Part shown: positions 1-7,255 of the stretch, in pieces | How the letters are laid out: the number at the start of each line of letters is the position of its first letter | How positions within the stretch are numbered: position 1 is the first letter of the stretch | Source of the DNA: an uncultured Bacilli bacterium | Lineage (GTDB): Bacteria > Bacillota_I > Bacilli_A > RF39 > UBA660 | NCBI GenBank assembly: GCA_934088535.1 | Contig: CAKOJC010000015.1 | Location: forward strand, 1-30,191 | Reading direction: 5' to 3' | DNA length: 30,191 bases | Program-made: the position numbers and the translations under genes | The notes under the pieces: generated by a model | What the model saw: only the letters and a program-made list of their open reading frames with translations | What the model was told of the DNA's origin: nothing | Databases searched by the model: none

Positions 1-1466
1 AAATCTATATTTCTTTTTATTTCATTTACTGTTGTTAAATCTATTACTTCAGAATCTTCTATTAAAGGTGAAACTATGTATGCTTGATGATGTTCATCTA
101 TTTCTTTCTTTAATAATTCATAAACATCTACCAGTTCTTTTTCACTTTTAACTATTGTTTTTATTTCTTTTCTACCTTTTGGTTTAGTTTTAATATTTGA
201 TATATCCATATCTCCATATATTGTTAATGCGAAAGTACGCGGTATTGGCGTTGCTGACATATATAAAGTATCTGGAAGTATACCTTTATTTTTAAGACTC
301 GCTCTTTGATTTACTCCAAATCTATGTTGTTCATCTGTTATAACTAATCCAAGATTTTTAAATATAACATTTTCACTAAGTAGTGCATGTGTGCCTATTA
401 AAAAATCAATTTTTCCTTTAGCTAGTTTCTCTACTACTTCATCTTTTTCTTTCTTTTTCATGCTTCCTACTAAGATGTCAATTCTCATGTTAGTTCCTGA
501 AAGTATATTCTTAATATTTTCATAGTGTTGATATGCTAGTACTTCTGTTGGTGCCATTAATGCAGTTTGATATTTTGCTAAATGATTTATATAAGCAGCA
601 ATTACTGACACAATAGTTTTTCCACTACCAACATCTCCTTGAAGCATTCTATTCATTCTTTTACTTGATGTCATATCATTATAAATATCTTCGATAGCTT
701 TATCTTGATCTGGTGTTAACTCAAATGGTAATTCTCTTATAAATGTATTAACATCTTCTGGATCTATATTTCTAATATATTCTACTTTATTATCTTTATT
801 TAATTCTTTTAAGTAATTTATTTTAAACATGAACTCAAATAATTCCTCATATTTAAGTTTTAATTGTGCTTTTTTAACATCTTCTTTATTTTGTGGTTCA
901 TGTATTAATCTTATAGCTTCCTTTTTAGAAATAAAATTATATTTTTCATTTAAGTATTCAGGAACATAATCAATATAGTCATCGTAAATACTTAATGCTT
1001 CACTAATATATTTTTTTAATGACTTACTTGTAAGACCACTCGTTAAGTGATAAACAGTTTCTATTGAACCAGTTGCTATTTTTTCAAATTTTATATCAGA
1101 TGCTATTACTGTATTTTTAAAAGCATCATATTTACCTATTACTGTGATAGTTGTACCTGGACGAAGTTGAGTCTTTAAAAATGTTCTATTAAATATCATG
1201 ACAGCTATCATTTTCTTGTTAGACATTGCTCTAAAAGTAAGTGCTGTCATATTGGCTCTAAATCTTCTTGATAATGGTACTGAATCTATAATGCATTCTA
1301 TTATTACATTTTGTTTATCAACGCATTCTTTTATATTATCTAAGACTATTAAATCGTGTCTGTAAGGATAATATTCTACTAGATCGCTAATACTATTAAC
1401 TCCTATATTTTTTAAAGTATCTATTGTTTTCGGTCCTAAACCTTTAATAGCATTTAAATCGTTCAA
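1..1466 (-). CDS. recG: ATP-dependent DNA helicase RecG (5' part, C-terminus outside window)
   Basis: RecG remodels stalled replication forks and branched DNA. About 488 codons are present and the gene runs off the left edge; RecG is usually near 680 residues, so roughly the last 190 are missing. An N-terminal helix-hairpin-helix-like stretch (LNAIKGLGPKTIDTL) is followed by the OB-fold wedge domain with the typical YHLTSGLTSKSLKKYI segment. The helicase core follows with Walker A (GDVGSGKT), the TEVLAYQHY motif, a DEQHRFG motif II and SATPIPRT motif III. The start is a TTG at 1466, chosen because GGAGG (1475-1479) sits 8 bases upstream and no ATG competes. It has its own promoter and lies behind a terminator, so it is probably transcribed separately from the HEPN gene. 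Family assignment is certain. Confidence 0.96.
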   Translation of the reverse strand, partial: MNDLNAIKGLGPKTIDTLKNIGVNSISDLVEYYPYRHDLIVLDNIKECVDKQNVIIECIIDSVPLSRRFRANMTALTFRAMSNKKMIAVMIFNRTFLKTQLRPGTTITVIGKYDAFKNTVIASDIKFEKIATGSIETVYHLTSGLTSKSLKKYISEALSIYDDYIDYVPEYLNEKYNFISKKEAIRLIHEPQNKEDVKKAQLKLKYEELFEFMFKINYLKELNKDNKVEYIRNIDPEDVNTFIRELPFELTPDQDKAIEDIYNDMTSSKRMNRMLQGDVGSGKTIVSVIAAYINHLAKYQTALMAPTEVLAYQHYENIKNILSGTNMRIDILVGSMKKKEKDEVVEKLAKGKIDFLIGTHALLSENVIFKNLGLVITDEQHRFGVNQRASLKNKGILPDTLYMSATPIPRTFALTIYGDMDISNIKTKPKGRKEIKTIVKSEKELVDVYELLKKEIDEHHQAYIVSPLIEDSEVIDLTTVNEIKRNID

Positions 1467-1474
1467 TGTTATCG

Positions 1475-1503
1475 CCTCCAGATAAATCTTCAATATTATA
1501 TCA
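1475..1503 (-). promoter_or_regulatory. recG promoter (extended -10) and strong RBS
   Basis: On the minus strand TGATATAAT (1495-1503) is an extended -10 (TGnTATAAT) with no good -35. GGAGG at 1475-1479 is the ribosome binding site that fixes the TTG start of recG. Confidence 0.6.
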
Positions 1504-1516
1504 CATTTTCAATGAT

Positions 1517-1542
1517 AAAAAAAGAAGAAATTTAGATTTCTT
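1517..1542 (-). terminator. Rho-independent terminator after the HEPN gene
   Basis: The 7-bp arms AAGAAAT/ATTTCTT (1525-1531 and 1536-1542) with a 4-base loop are followed, on the minus strand, by a short spacer and a T-run (A-run 1517-1523). The hairpin begins at the stop codon of the upstream gene and separates it from recG. Confidence 0.75.
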
Positions 1543-3109
1543 ACATACTTAGTGGTCTATCATCTAAATTTTCTTCATCTAAAGGAAGTCTGGTTTCTAA
1601 GCTATTGCTTTGACTATTTGTAATTTTTTGTAATAATTCTTCTGTATTCAAAGTGGAAATATCAAAAGTATTAAGATCAGTGTTCATTTCTAGATATTTT
1701 ATAAAAACCCGAAAATTTTTATAAAAGTTTTTAAATGATTCTTCGTAATTTTTTCCATAGCTATTTAAAGTAATATTTAGTTCAAGTATTAATGTTGCTA
1801 GGGTATATCTTTCTTGGCTATTATTTTCTTCTATATATTTTCCATATTCTAACAATTCTTCATTAGATGCTTTGCAAGAAAAAGTTGGATTTGTCATATC
1901 GTGTTTTAAAGAATCTTTTATTATTAATTCGCCATTAGATATCTCTATACAAGCATGCATTATTCCGTTTCTTATTCCATCATAAATTCTTCCATTTCTA
2001 ATTTTAAATGCTTTTTTAATTTCATTGTACAAATCGGAATATATTTCTTTCATTTTCTCTACTTTTTCTGTTGAATCAGGTCTATCAAGGTTTTTCTGAA
2101 AACCTTTATTAAAAGATTTTATTGCTCTTTTTAATATGCCAAGTGCTCCTATTATATCATCTTCTTTTCCATCAATTCTTTTTTCAATGAACACATCTTC
2201 TGAAGGATTTCTTAAAAAACTAAAATTTAATACTTTTTTTTCACTTAATAAAAGAGTTAAATAATAGTATACTGCTGCTGTATTGCAATCATCTCGTTCT
2301 ACTTTAGATAAACTCATTGTCATAGAATATATTGTATCATCAATTATTTCTCTAAGTCGTTCTTGCCTAAAACTTTCATTATCTGTATTTTTTAATAAAT
2401 CCATAACCTCTTTTTTGGTTTTACTATAGCGTTCTTCATCATCTTGCATTCTAGCCCTTAAAAGTTCTACTTGATTATGTTCTTTCTTTATATGTTCTTC
2501 TACATTATCTTGAACATGCTCTTCTGTTCCTGATAATTTATCTTCAAAACATGTCCTATCATTTAAAGCTTCATCACAAATTTGATTTATTATTCTATTT
2601 CTATTTTTCTCTCGATATTGCTTTGTTAATATGTCAAGAGTTTCTGGCTCAATGCTACACTCAAAATTGAAATCATTATTACCCACTTTATATCTACTTT
2701 TCATAATTATTTTGTTGTTTTTCGTGTCAAACTCATATTTCCCATGCGCTAAAGAATCTCTAATTTTCCCTATAATAAATATTTTCTTTTTTAATTCTAA
2801 ATCTTCTTTATCATGTTCTAATATAACTCTATTAAATAATTCTTTTTGAGGCGTTGAATCATCCATTGTGAATATAAAATCATCTTTTATTTTTTCATAA
2901 AATTGGTTAATTATCATAACATTTTCTTTTGTATCATTAAAATATAAGGTGTTATTTTCACTATCAGTTTTAATCATTTTTTCTTTTGTAAATATAAAAT
3001 TTGACATAGAAAGCATATATAGGTGTTCTACTTGGTATACTATACGTTTATTATATACAAATGATTCTGCTAAGTCTCTTGCTAGTTTTATTAAATGTTC
3101 TTTATTCAT
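1541..3109 (-). CDS. Tandem HEPN-like protein with two Rx4H motifs, putative RNase/toxin or defence protein
   Basis: No close family is recognised. The 522-residue, highly charged protein has two copies of the HEPN RNase signature Rx4H: R117-DSLA-H122 and R380-NGIM-H385. Each has a polar residue after the Arg, as in active HEPN domains. Both motifs are followed by the same layout: an E-[FI] strand, a KII[MI]K-like strand (N-K-I-I-M-K, E-L-I-I-K), an F-x-C strand, then an E-x-L helix start. This suggests an internal duplication of one alpha-helical unit plus beta-hairpin. A charged, coiled-coil-like linker (about 195-240) joins the halves. HEPN domains usually act as metal-independent RNases in toxin-antitoxin and phage-defence proteins, working as a dimer; here both active-site halves would sit in one chain, as in Cas13, but no CRISPR array is present. 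GGGTGA precedes ATG 3109. It is head to head with the ART-like gene. RNase function is inference. Confidence 0.7.
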   Translation of the reverse strand: MNKEHLIKLARDLAESFVYNKRIVYQVEHLYMLSMSNFIFTKEKMIKTDSENNTLYFNDTKENVMIINQFYEKIKDDFIFTMDDSTPQKELFNRVILEHDKEDLELKKKIFIIGKIRDSLAHGKYEFDTKNNKIIMKSRYKVGNNDFNFECSIEPETLDILTKQYREKNRNRIINQICDEALNDRTCFEDKLSGTEEHVQDNVEEHIKKEHNQVELLRARMQDDEERYSKTKKEVMDLLKNTDNESFRQERLREIIDDTIYSMTMSLSKVERDDCNTAAVYYYLTLLLSEKKVLNFSFLRNPSEDVFIEKRIDGKEDDIIGALGILKRAIKSFNKGFQKNLDRPDSTEKVEKMKEIYSDLYNEIKKAFKIRNGRIYDGIRNGIMHACIEISNGELIIKDSLKHDMTNPTFSCKASNEELLEYGKYIEENNSQERYTLATLILELNITLNSYGKNYEESFKNFYKNFRVFIKYLEMNTDLNTFDISTLNTEELLQKITNSQSNSLETRLPLDEENLDDRPLSM

Positions 3110-3126
3110 TTTTTCACCCTATTTTA

Positions 3127-3166
3127 ATATTACCATTTTCAAGTTTGTAAGTAAATATGATATAAT
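3127..3166. promoter_or_regulatory. Divergent promoters of the HEPN and ART-like genes
   Basis: Plus strand: TGATATAAT at 3158-3166 is an extended -10; the predicted start is only about 10 bases before ATG 3183. Minus strand: TGGTAATAT (3127-3135) is a weaker extended -10 for the HEPN gene. The two -10 elements are about 25 bp apart, so the polymerase sites overlap and the two genes could be co-regulated. No operator palindrome was seen. Confidence 0.5.
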
Positions 3167-3182
3167 ATTGATGGTGATAAAA

Positions 3183-3596
3183 ATGGAATTAGAAGATTTA
3201 AGAGATGCGATGAGTGAACTATCTTATGATGATGTTGAATTTTTTGCTCATTTAACTGAAAGAGAAAATGGTAACTCTATTTGTGATAATGGTTTATATA
3301 TTGATGATAATAAATTATCTAGTTGTGTAAATCCAATATTGGATTCTTTTTATGAAGATCCTAATCATTATATAGATTTTGAACTTGGTAGTCCTCAAAC
3401 TAGAGCTAAAGAAATAATGGTATTAATTGGATGTGAAAAAGATTCTGAAAATAGATTAATTAGAAAAAATAATAATGGTCAAAGTGAATTTATTATTCCT
3501 AGCGAAAATGTAATTGGTTTTGTAGATTTAGATAGTAAATATTTTAGTACTAATCCTAATTCAGAATATAGTATTGGTATGGGACAAAATTTATAA
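3183..3596 (+). CDS. Small protein with possible ADP-ribosyltransferase-like fold
   Basis: The protein has 137 residues. The frame is open much further upstream, but that part is antisense to the HEPN gene. ATG 3183 is chosen because GGTGAT (3173-3178) lies just before it and an extended -10 is at 3158-3166; ATG 3171 is an alternative. An H-L-T (23-25), N29, S32-I33, G37-L38 pattern resembles the first motif of DarT-like and related ART-fold proteins (H-x-T ... N ... I ... G-L). A Q-S-E (100-102) followed by a FIIPSENVIGFV strand resembles the third ART motif (Q/E-x-E). Both are short motifs, so the fold call is inference. Divergent from the tandem-HEPN gene, it could be a partner, antitoxin or independent effector. 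No signal peptide or membrane segment is present. Confidence 0.45.
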   Translation: MELEDLRDAMSELSYDDVEFFAHLTERENGNSICDNGLYIDDNKLSSCVNPILDSFYEDPNHYIDFELGSPQTRAKEIMVLIGCEKDSENRLIRKNNNGQSEFIIPSENVIGFVDLDSKYFSTNPNSEYSIGMGQNL

Positions 3597-3612
3597 AAAA
3601 TTTAAAAAAGAC

Positions 3613-3641
3613 TTGACAAATTAGGCTTTTGTAATTAATAT
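3613..3641 (+). promoter_or_regulatory. Sigma-A type promoter for the candidate small RNA
   Basis: A perfect -35 TTGACA (3613-3618), a 17-base spacer and TAATAT (3636-3641, 4 of 6 matches to TATAAT) predict transcription from about 3648. No reading frame follows on this strand. Confidence 0.6.
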
Positions 3642-3647
3642 ATAGAC

Positions 3648-3793
3648 TTACCAATTCACTATTAGGCGAATTGGTGCTAGTATCACACTAGCCAACCCCT
3701 TTTTATTCTTTTTTCCGGACTGTCCATCAGGGGGTGGCAGTCCTATTTTATTGGAAAATTAAAGGAAACTAAGTATTTTAGTCTCCTTTTTTT
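3648..3793 (+). ncRNA. Candidate structured small RNA, about 145 nt
   Basis: No Rfam family is recognised. The interval has a promoter, three hairpins and a terminator but no ORF. Hairpin 1: ACCAATTC (3650-3657) with GAATTGGT (3668-3675). Hairpin 2: GCTAGT (3676-3681) with ACTAGC (3687-3692), directly abutting hairpin 1. A pyrimidine-rich linker with CCCCTTTTT (3696-3704) follows. Hairpin 3: GGACTG/CAGTCC (3717-3722, 3738-3743), one bulged T, then CCA/TGG (3724-3726, 3735-3737), closing a G-rich loop (3727-3734). The C-run of the linker can pair with the loop G-run, giving a possible pseudoknot. C-rich single-stranded stretches are typical of base-pairing sRNAs such as RsaE/RoxS in Firmicutes, but no homology is claimed. 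The hairpins are symmetrical, so part of this could instead act in the nifJ 3' UTR on the other strand. Confidence 0.5.
3763..3793. terminator. Bidirectional terminator between the small RNA and nifJ
   Basis: AGGAAACTAA (3763-3772) pairs with TTAGTCTCCT (3778-3787) apart from one mismatch, with loop GTATT. A 7-T run (3787-3793) follows on the plus strand. On the minus strand the hairpin starts at the nifJ stop codon and is followed by a weaker T-rich tail. Confidence 0.7.
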
Positions 3794-6700
3794 GTGTTCT
3801 CTAAATCTTTAAAGTAATTATATCTTTCGATTGAATGATTCATATTTTCTTCATATAGTCTTTCATATTCTTCTTTATTTTTTACTTCTAGATTTTTATA
3901 TCTTAATTCTTTTCTAAATACTGTATCATAATTAGTAAAGTCTGGTTCTTTTGAATCTACTGTTAATGTATCAGTATCTGGATTGTATCTCATTAGTAAG
4001 TTATAACCTATATCAACTAAAAGTTTTTGTTCATCAAGTGAATTAGTAAGACCTCCATATATTCCTTGTTCAATACATGGACTATAAGCGATTATTAGTG
4101 ATGGTCCTTCATGTTCATATGCTTCTTTCATTACTTTTAGTGTTTGCATCATATTTGCACCCATAGAAATGCTTGCGACATACACATTTGGAATACTCAT
4201 TGCAATCTTAAATAGATCTTTCTTTGTTTCAAGTTTTCCATTAGATGCGAATTGTGCTACTCCACCTATTCTAGTTGATTTAGATTTTTGGCCACCAGTA
4301 TTTGAATAAACTTCTGTATCAAGAACCATAATATTTATATTTTCATTACTATGAAGAACATGGTCAAGTCCACCATAGCCTATATCATAAGCCCATCCAT
4401 CTCCTCCTAAAATCCATACTTTACGAGATGGTATGTAATCAAGTAAAACTCTTAATTCATTAGGAATTTCTGAATGTTCTAGTTTATCTTTTATAGCTAG
4501 AGTTAAATCATCATTCTCCATATTGTCTATCCATTCTTTATAAGTTGCTTTTATTTCAGGATCTACAATATCTTTAGTTTCATACATTATTTTTTTGATT
4601 CTTTCTCTCATTTTCTTATATGACTCGTGAATTCCAAATCCAAATTCAGCGTTATCTTCAAATAATGAATTCATCCATGGAATTTTATATGGTGTTAGAG
4701 GAAGGCTTCCTCCATAAATTGAAGAACATCCAGTTGCATTAGCAATTACCATATTTTTTCCATATAGTTCAGTTAATACTTTTATGTATGCTGCTTCTCC
4801 GCATCCTGCGCAAGCACCACTAAATTCAAAGTAAGGTTTCTTAAATCCTACTCCTTTAACTGTATATTTATTAAATGGAGTATCATTTTCTTGGTTATTA
4901 AATAGATAATCACTTATTCTATCTAATCTTTCATTGTATTTTCCTAATTCAAGTGCTTTTTCTTGTTGTTTACCAGGACAAGCTTGTAAGCAAAGTCCAC
5001 AACCTGTACAATTTGATTCTGAAACTGATATAAAGAAGTTTTTATTTTTTTCTCCTAAACTTTCAATAGTTTCACTTTTATCAATGTGAGCCATTAATAA
5101 TTCATTATCAGTAAGAGAGTATGGTCTTATACAAGCATGAGGACATACAAATGAACATTGGTTACATTCTATACAATTTTCTTTACACCATTTTGGTACT
5201 AAAGATGAAGTTTTTCTCTTATCACTAGCTGCTGTTCCACCTTCAAAAGTACCATCTTTATAATCAATAAAATCTGAAACAGTAAGCATATTACCACGTA
5301 ATTTTAATACTTCGTCTGTAAAGTCTTTTTCAGTTTGTTTGTCATCAGTAAGTGTAAATATTCTGTTATCTATTTCTTCTAAATATTTTAAAGATTCGTT
5401 AATAGCATTTATATTTGCTTCTACTACTTTGTTTCCTTTACTACTATATGTTTTTTCTATTAAGTGTTCAAAGTCTTTTATTTCTTCTTTATCATAACCT
5501 AATATTTTTAACATATACATACACATTATATTATTTATTTTTCCATGTAAGTTATATTTCTCATTAAGTTCATCTAAGTTAGCAACGTATACTTTTATAT
5601 TTTTATCAAGTATTTCTTTTTTATTTTCATTTGTTATTAAGTTATTTAATTCTTCATCTGTTCTATTACTTGAAAGAAGTAGTATTCCGTTCTTTTTAAT
5701 ATCTTTTAGACAATAATATCTATTTAAATAAATATCTTTTGAAATAACTATAAAGTCTGGAGATGTTAAGAAGTATGGAGCATTTATTTTAGTGTCTCCT
5801 ACTCTTAAGTGTGAAATAGTTACTCCGCCACTCTTTTTAGAATCATATTCAAAGTATCCTTGAACATAATTTATATCTATGTCGCCTAAAACTTTCATGA
5901 AGTTTTTAGAGGCTCCGACCATTCCATCTGAACCAAAACCATATACTTTTATTTCTTTATAGTCAGGTGTGTATTCTATTTCTTTTGGTTCAATGCTTAA
6001 ATGTGTTATGTCATCAATAATACCAACTGTGAAATGATTTTTAGGGTTATCGCTAAATATATTTTCAAATACACCATTTATATCTTTAAGTGGTACATCT
6101 TTTGAAGATAATCCATATCTTCCACCATAAACATGGATGTTTCTTATTTTTACTGCTTCTACTACATCTAAGTAAAGAGGTTCACCAAGACTTCCTGCTT
6201 CTTTAGTTCTATCAAGTACTGCGATAGTATGTACAGTTCTAGGAAGAACGTCAAGTAAGTATTTAGTACTAAATGGTCTATATAGATGTACTTCTACAAG
6301 TCCTACTCTATAACCTTTTCTATTAAGTAGATTTACTACTGTTCTTGTAGTGTCACAAACTGAACCCATAGCTACGATTACATGAGTTGCATCTTTAGCA
6401 CCATAGTAATTAAATGGTTTATATTCAGTACCAGCAAGTTTATTAATCTTTTCCATGTTTCTTGCAACTATATCTGGCATGTCATCGTAGTACTTATTTC
6501 TTACTTCAGTATTTTGAAAATATACATCTCCTGTTTCTGAAGTACCACGTGTTATTTCTTTGCCTATGTTAAGAGCTCTATTTTTAAATTCATAAATCTT
6601 ATCATAATTAACTAGTTTTAATACTTCTGTTTCATCTAATAGTGAAACTTTATTTAATTCATGACTAGTTCTAAATCCATCAAAGAAATGTAAGAATGGA

Positions 6701-7191
6701 AGTGAACCTTCAATTGCTGACATATGAGCAACTATTGCCATATAATATGCATCTTCTACAGAAGTTGATGCTAACATGCAGAATCCTGTACTACGTGTTG
6801 CATAAATATCTTGATGATCTCCAAATATTGAAAGCGCGTGTGTTGCAAGTGAACGAGCAGCTACATGAATAACACCTGGTAACATTTCCCCTGCCATTTT
6901 ATACATTGAAGGTATCATTAAAAGAAGACCTTGAGATGCAGTAAATGTTGTAGCAAGGCTTCCTGCTTGAAGTGCTCCATGAGATAAAGCGGCAGCACCT
7001 GCTTCACTTTGCATTTCTATAACAGAAACAGTATCATTAAACAAATTCTTTTTACCTTCAGCACTCCATTTATCAGTTAATGTTGCCATTGGACTAGCTG
7101 GTGTTATTGGATAAATACCACATACTTCACTAAAAAGATATGACCCCATCGCACAAGCTTCATTTCCATCTATAATATAATTTTTTTTCAT
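3778..7191 (-). CDS. nifJ: Pyruvate:ferredoxin (flavodoxin) oxidoreductase
   Basis: This enzyme oxidatively decarboxylates pyruvate to acetyl-CoA and CO2 and passes electrons to ferredoxin or flavodoxin. It is cytoplasmic and a hallmark of anaerobes. The 1137-residue single chain has all fused domains: N-terminal pyrimidine-binding domain (YPITPASPM, 27-35), domain II (near 270-390), the gamma-type domain (near 415-620), a two-[4Fe-4S] ferredoxin domain (C673/C676/C679/C683, with C687; and C728/C731/C734/C738), and the TPP domain (GDGWAYDIG, 930-938, then SNTGGQKSKST). The proximal-cluster cysteines are C794, C797, C822 and C1039. It is slightly shorter than the usual 1170-1200 residues and lacks the C-terminal extension seen in Desulfovibrio. 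GGTGAT directly abuts ATG 7191. A -10 at 7207-7212 implies a leader of about 10 bases. Single-gene unit. Confidence 0.98.
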   Translation of the reverse strand: MKKNYIIDGNEACAMGSYLFSEVCGIYPITPASPMATLTDKWSAEGKKNLFNDTVSVIEMQSEAGAAALSHGALQAGSLATTFTASQGLLLMIPSMYKMAGEMLPGVIHVAARSLATHALSIFGDHQDIYATRSTGFCMLASTSVEDAYYMAIVAHMSAIEGSLPFLHFFDGFRTSHELNKVSLLDETEVLKLVNYDKIYEFKNRALNIGKEITRGTSETGDVYFQNTEVRNKYYDDMPDIVARNMEKINKLAGTEYKPFNYYGAKDATHVIVAMGSVCDTTRTVVNLLNRKGYRVGLVEVHLYRPFSTKYLLDVLPRTVHTIAVLDRTKEAGSLGEPLYLDVVEAVKIRNIHVYGGRYGLSSKDVPLKDINGVFENIFSDNPKNHFTVGIIDDITHLSIEPKEIEYTPDYKEIKVYGFGSDGMVGASKNFMKVLGDIDINYVQGYFEYDSKKSGGVTISHLRVGDTKINAPYFLTSPDFIVISKDIYLNRYYCLKDIKKNGILLLSSNRTDEELNNLITNENKKEILDKNIKVYVANLDELNEKYNLHGKINNIMCMYMLKILGYDKEEIKDFEHLIEKTYSSKGNKVVEANINAINESLKYLEEIDNRIFTLTDDKQTEKDFTDEVLKLRGNMLTVSDFIDYKDGTFEGGTAASDKRKTSSLVPKWCKENCIECNQCSFVCPHACIRPYSLTDNELLMAHIDKSETIESLGEKNKNFFISVSESNCTGCGLCLQACPGKQQEKALELGKYNERLDRISDYLFNNQENDTPFNKYTVKGVGFKKPYFEFSGACAGCGEAAYIKVLTELYGKNMVIANATGCSSIYGGSLPLTPYKIPWMNSLFEDNAEFGFGIHESYKKMRERIKKIMYETKDIVDPEIKATYKEWIDNMENDDLTLAIKDKLEHSEIPNELRVLLDYIPSRKVWILGGDGWAYDIGYGGLDHVLHSNENINIMVLDTEVYSNTGGQKSKSTRIGGVAQFASNGKLETKKDLFKIAMSIPNVYVASISMGANMMQTLKVMKEAYEHEGPSLIIAYSPCIEQGIYGGLTNSLDEQKLLVDIGYNLLMRYNPDTDTLTVDSKEPDFTNYDTVFRKELRYKNLEVKNKEEYERLYEENMNHSIERYNYFKDLENTKKGD

Positions 7192-7206
7192 ATCATCACC
7201 ATTTTA

Positions 7207-7212
7207 ATTATA
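7207..7212 (-). promoter_or_regulatory. nifJ -10 element
   Basis: TATAAT on the minus strand lies 15 bases before the nifJ ATG, behind the terminator of the upstream gene. A convincing -35 is not seen; the expected position is a T-run. Confidence 0.4.
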
Positions 7213-7225
7213 TTACATTTTTTTA

Positions 7226-7255
7226 ATAAAAAAAAGAATACTTTTCAGTATTCTT
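7226..7255 (-). terminator. Rho-independent terminator after the cadherin-like protein gene
   Basis: Perfect 9-bp stem AAGAATACT/AGTATTCTT (7234-7242 and 7247-7255), 4-base loop, then 8 Ts on the minus strand (A-run 7228-7235 shares its last bases with the stem). It insulates nifJ from the upstream gene. Confidence 0.85.

Noticed and set aside
1541..3109. Two HEPN motifs suggested a compact Cas13-type effector.
   Set aside because: No CRISPR array, Cas gene or direct repeats were seen, and the protein is 522 residues, much smaller than known Cas13. Only the HEPN-like call is kept.
2949..3182. Long upstream extension of the ART-like reading frame (to 2949).
   Set aside because: It is antisense to the HEPN coding region. 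Promoter and ribosome site at 3158-3178 support ATG 3183.
3727..3743. AGGGGGTGGCAGTCC resembles the T-box antiterminator sequence (AGGGUGGNACCGCG).
   Set aside because: There is no stem I, specifier loop or downstream amino-acid gene on the plus strand; the only downstream gene is antisense nifJ. The match is partial.
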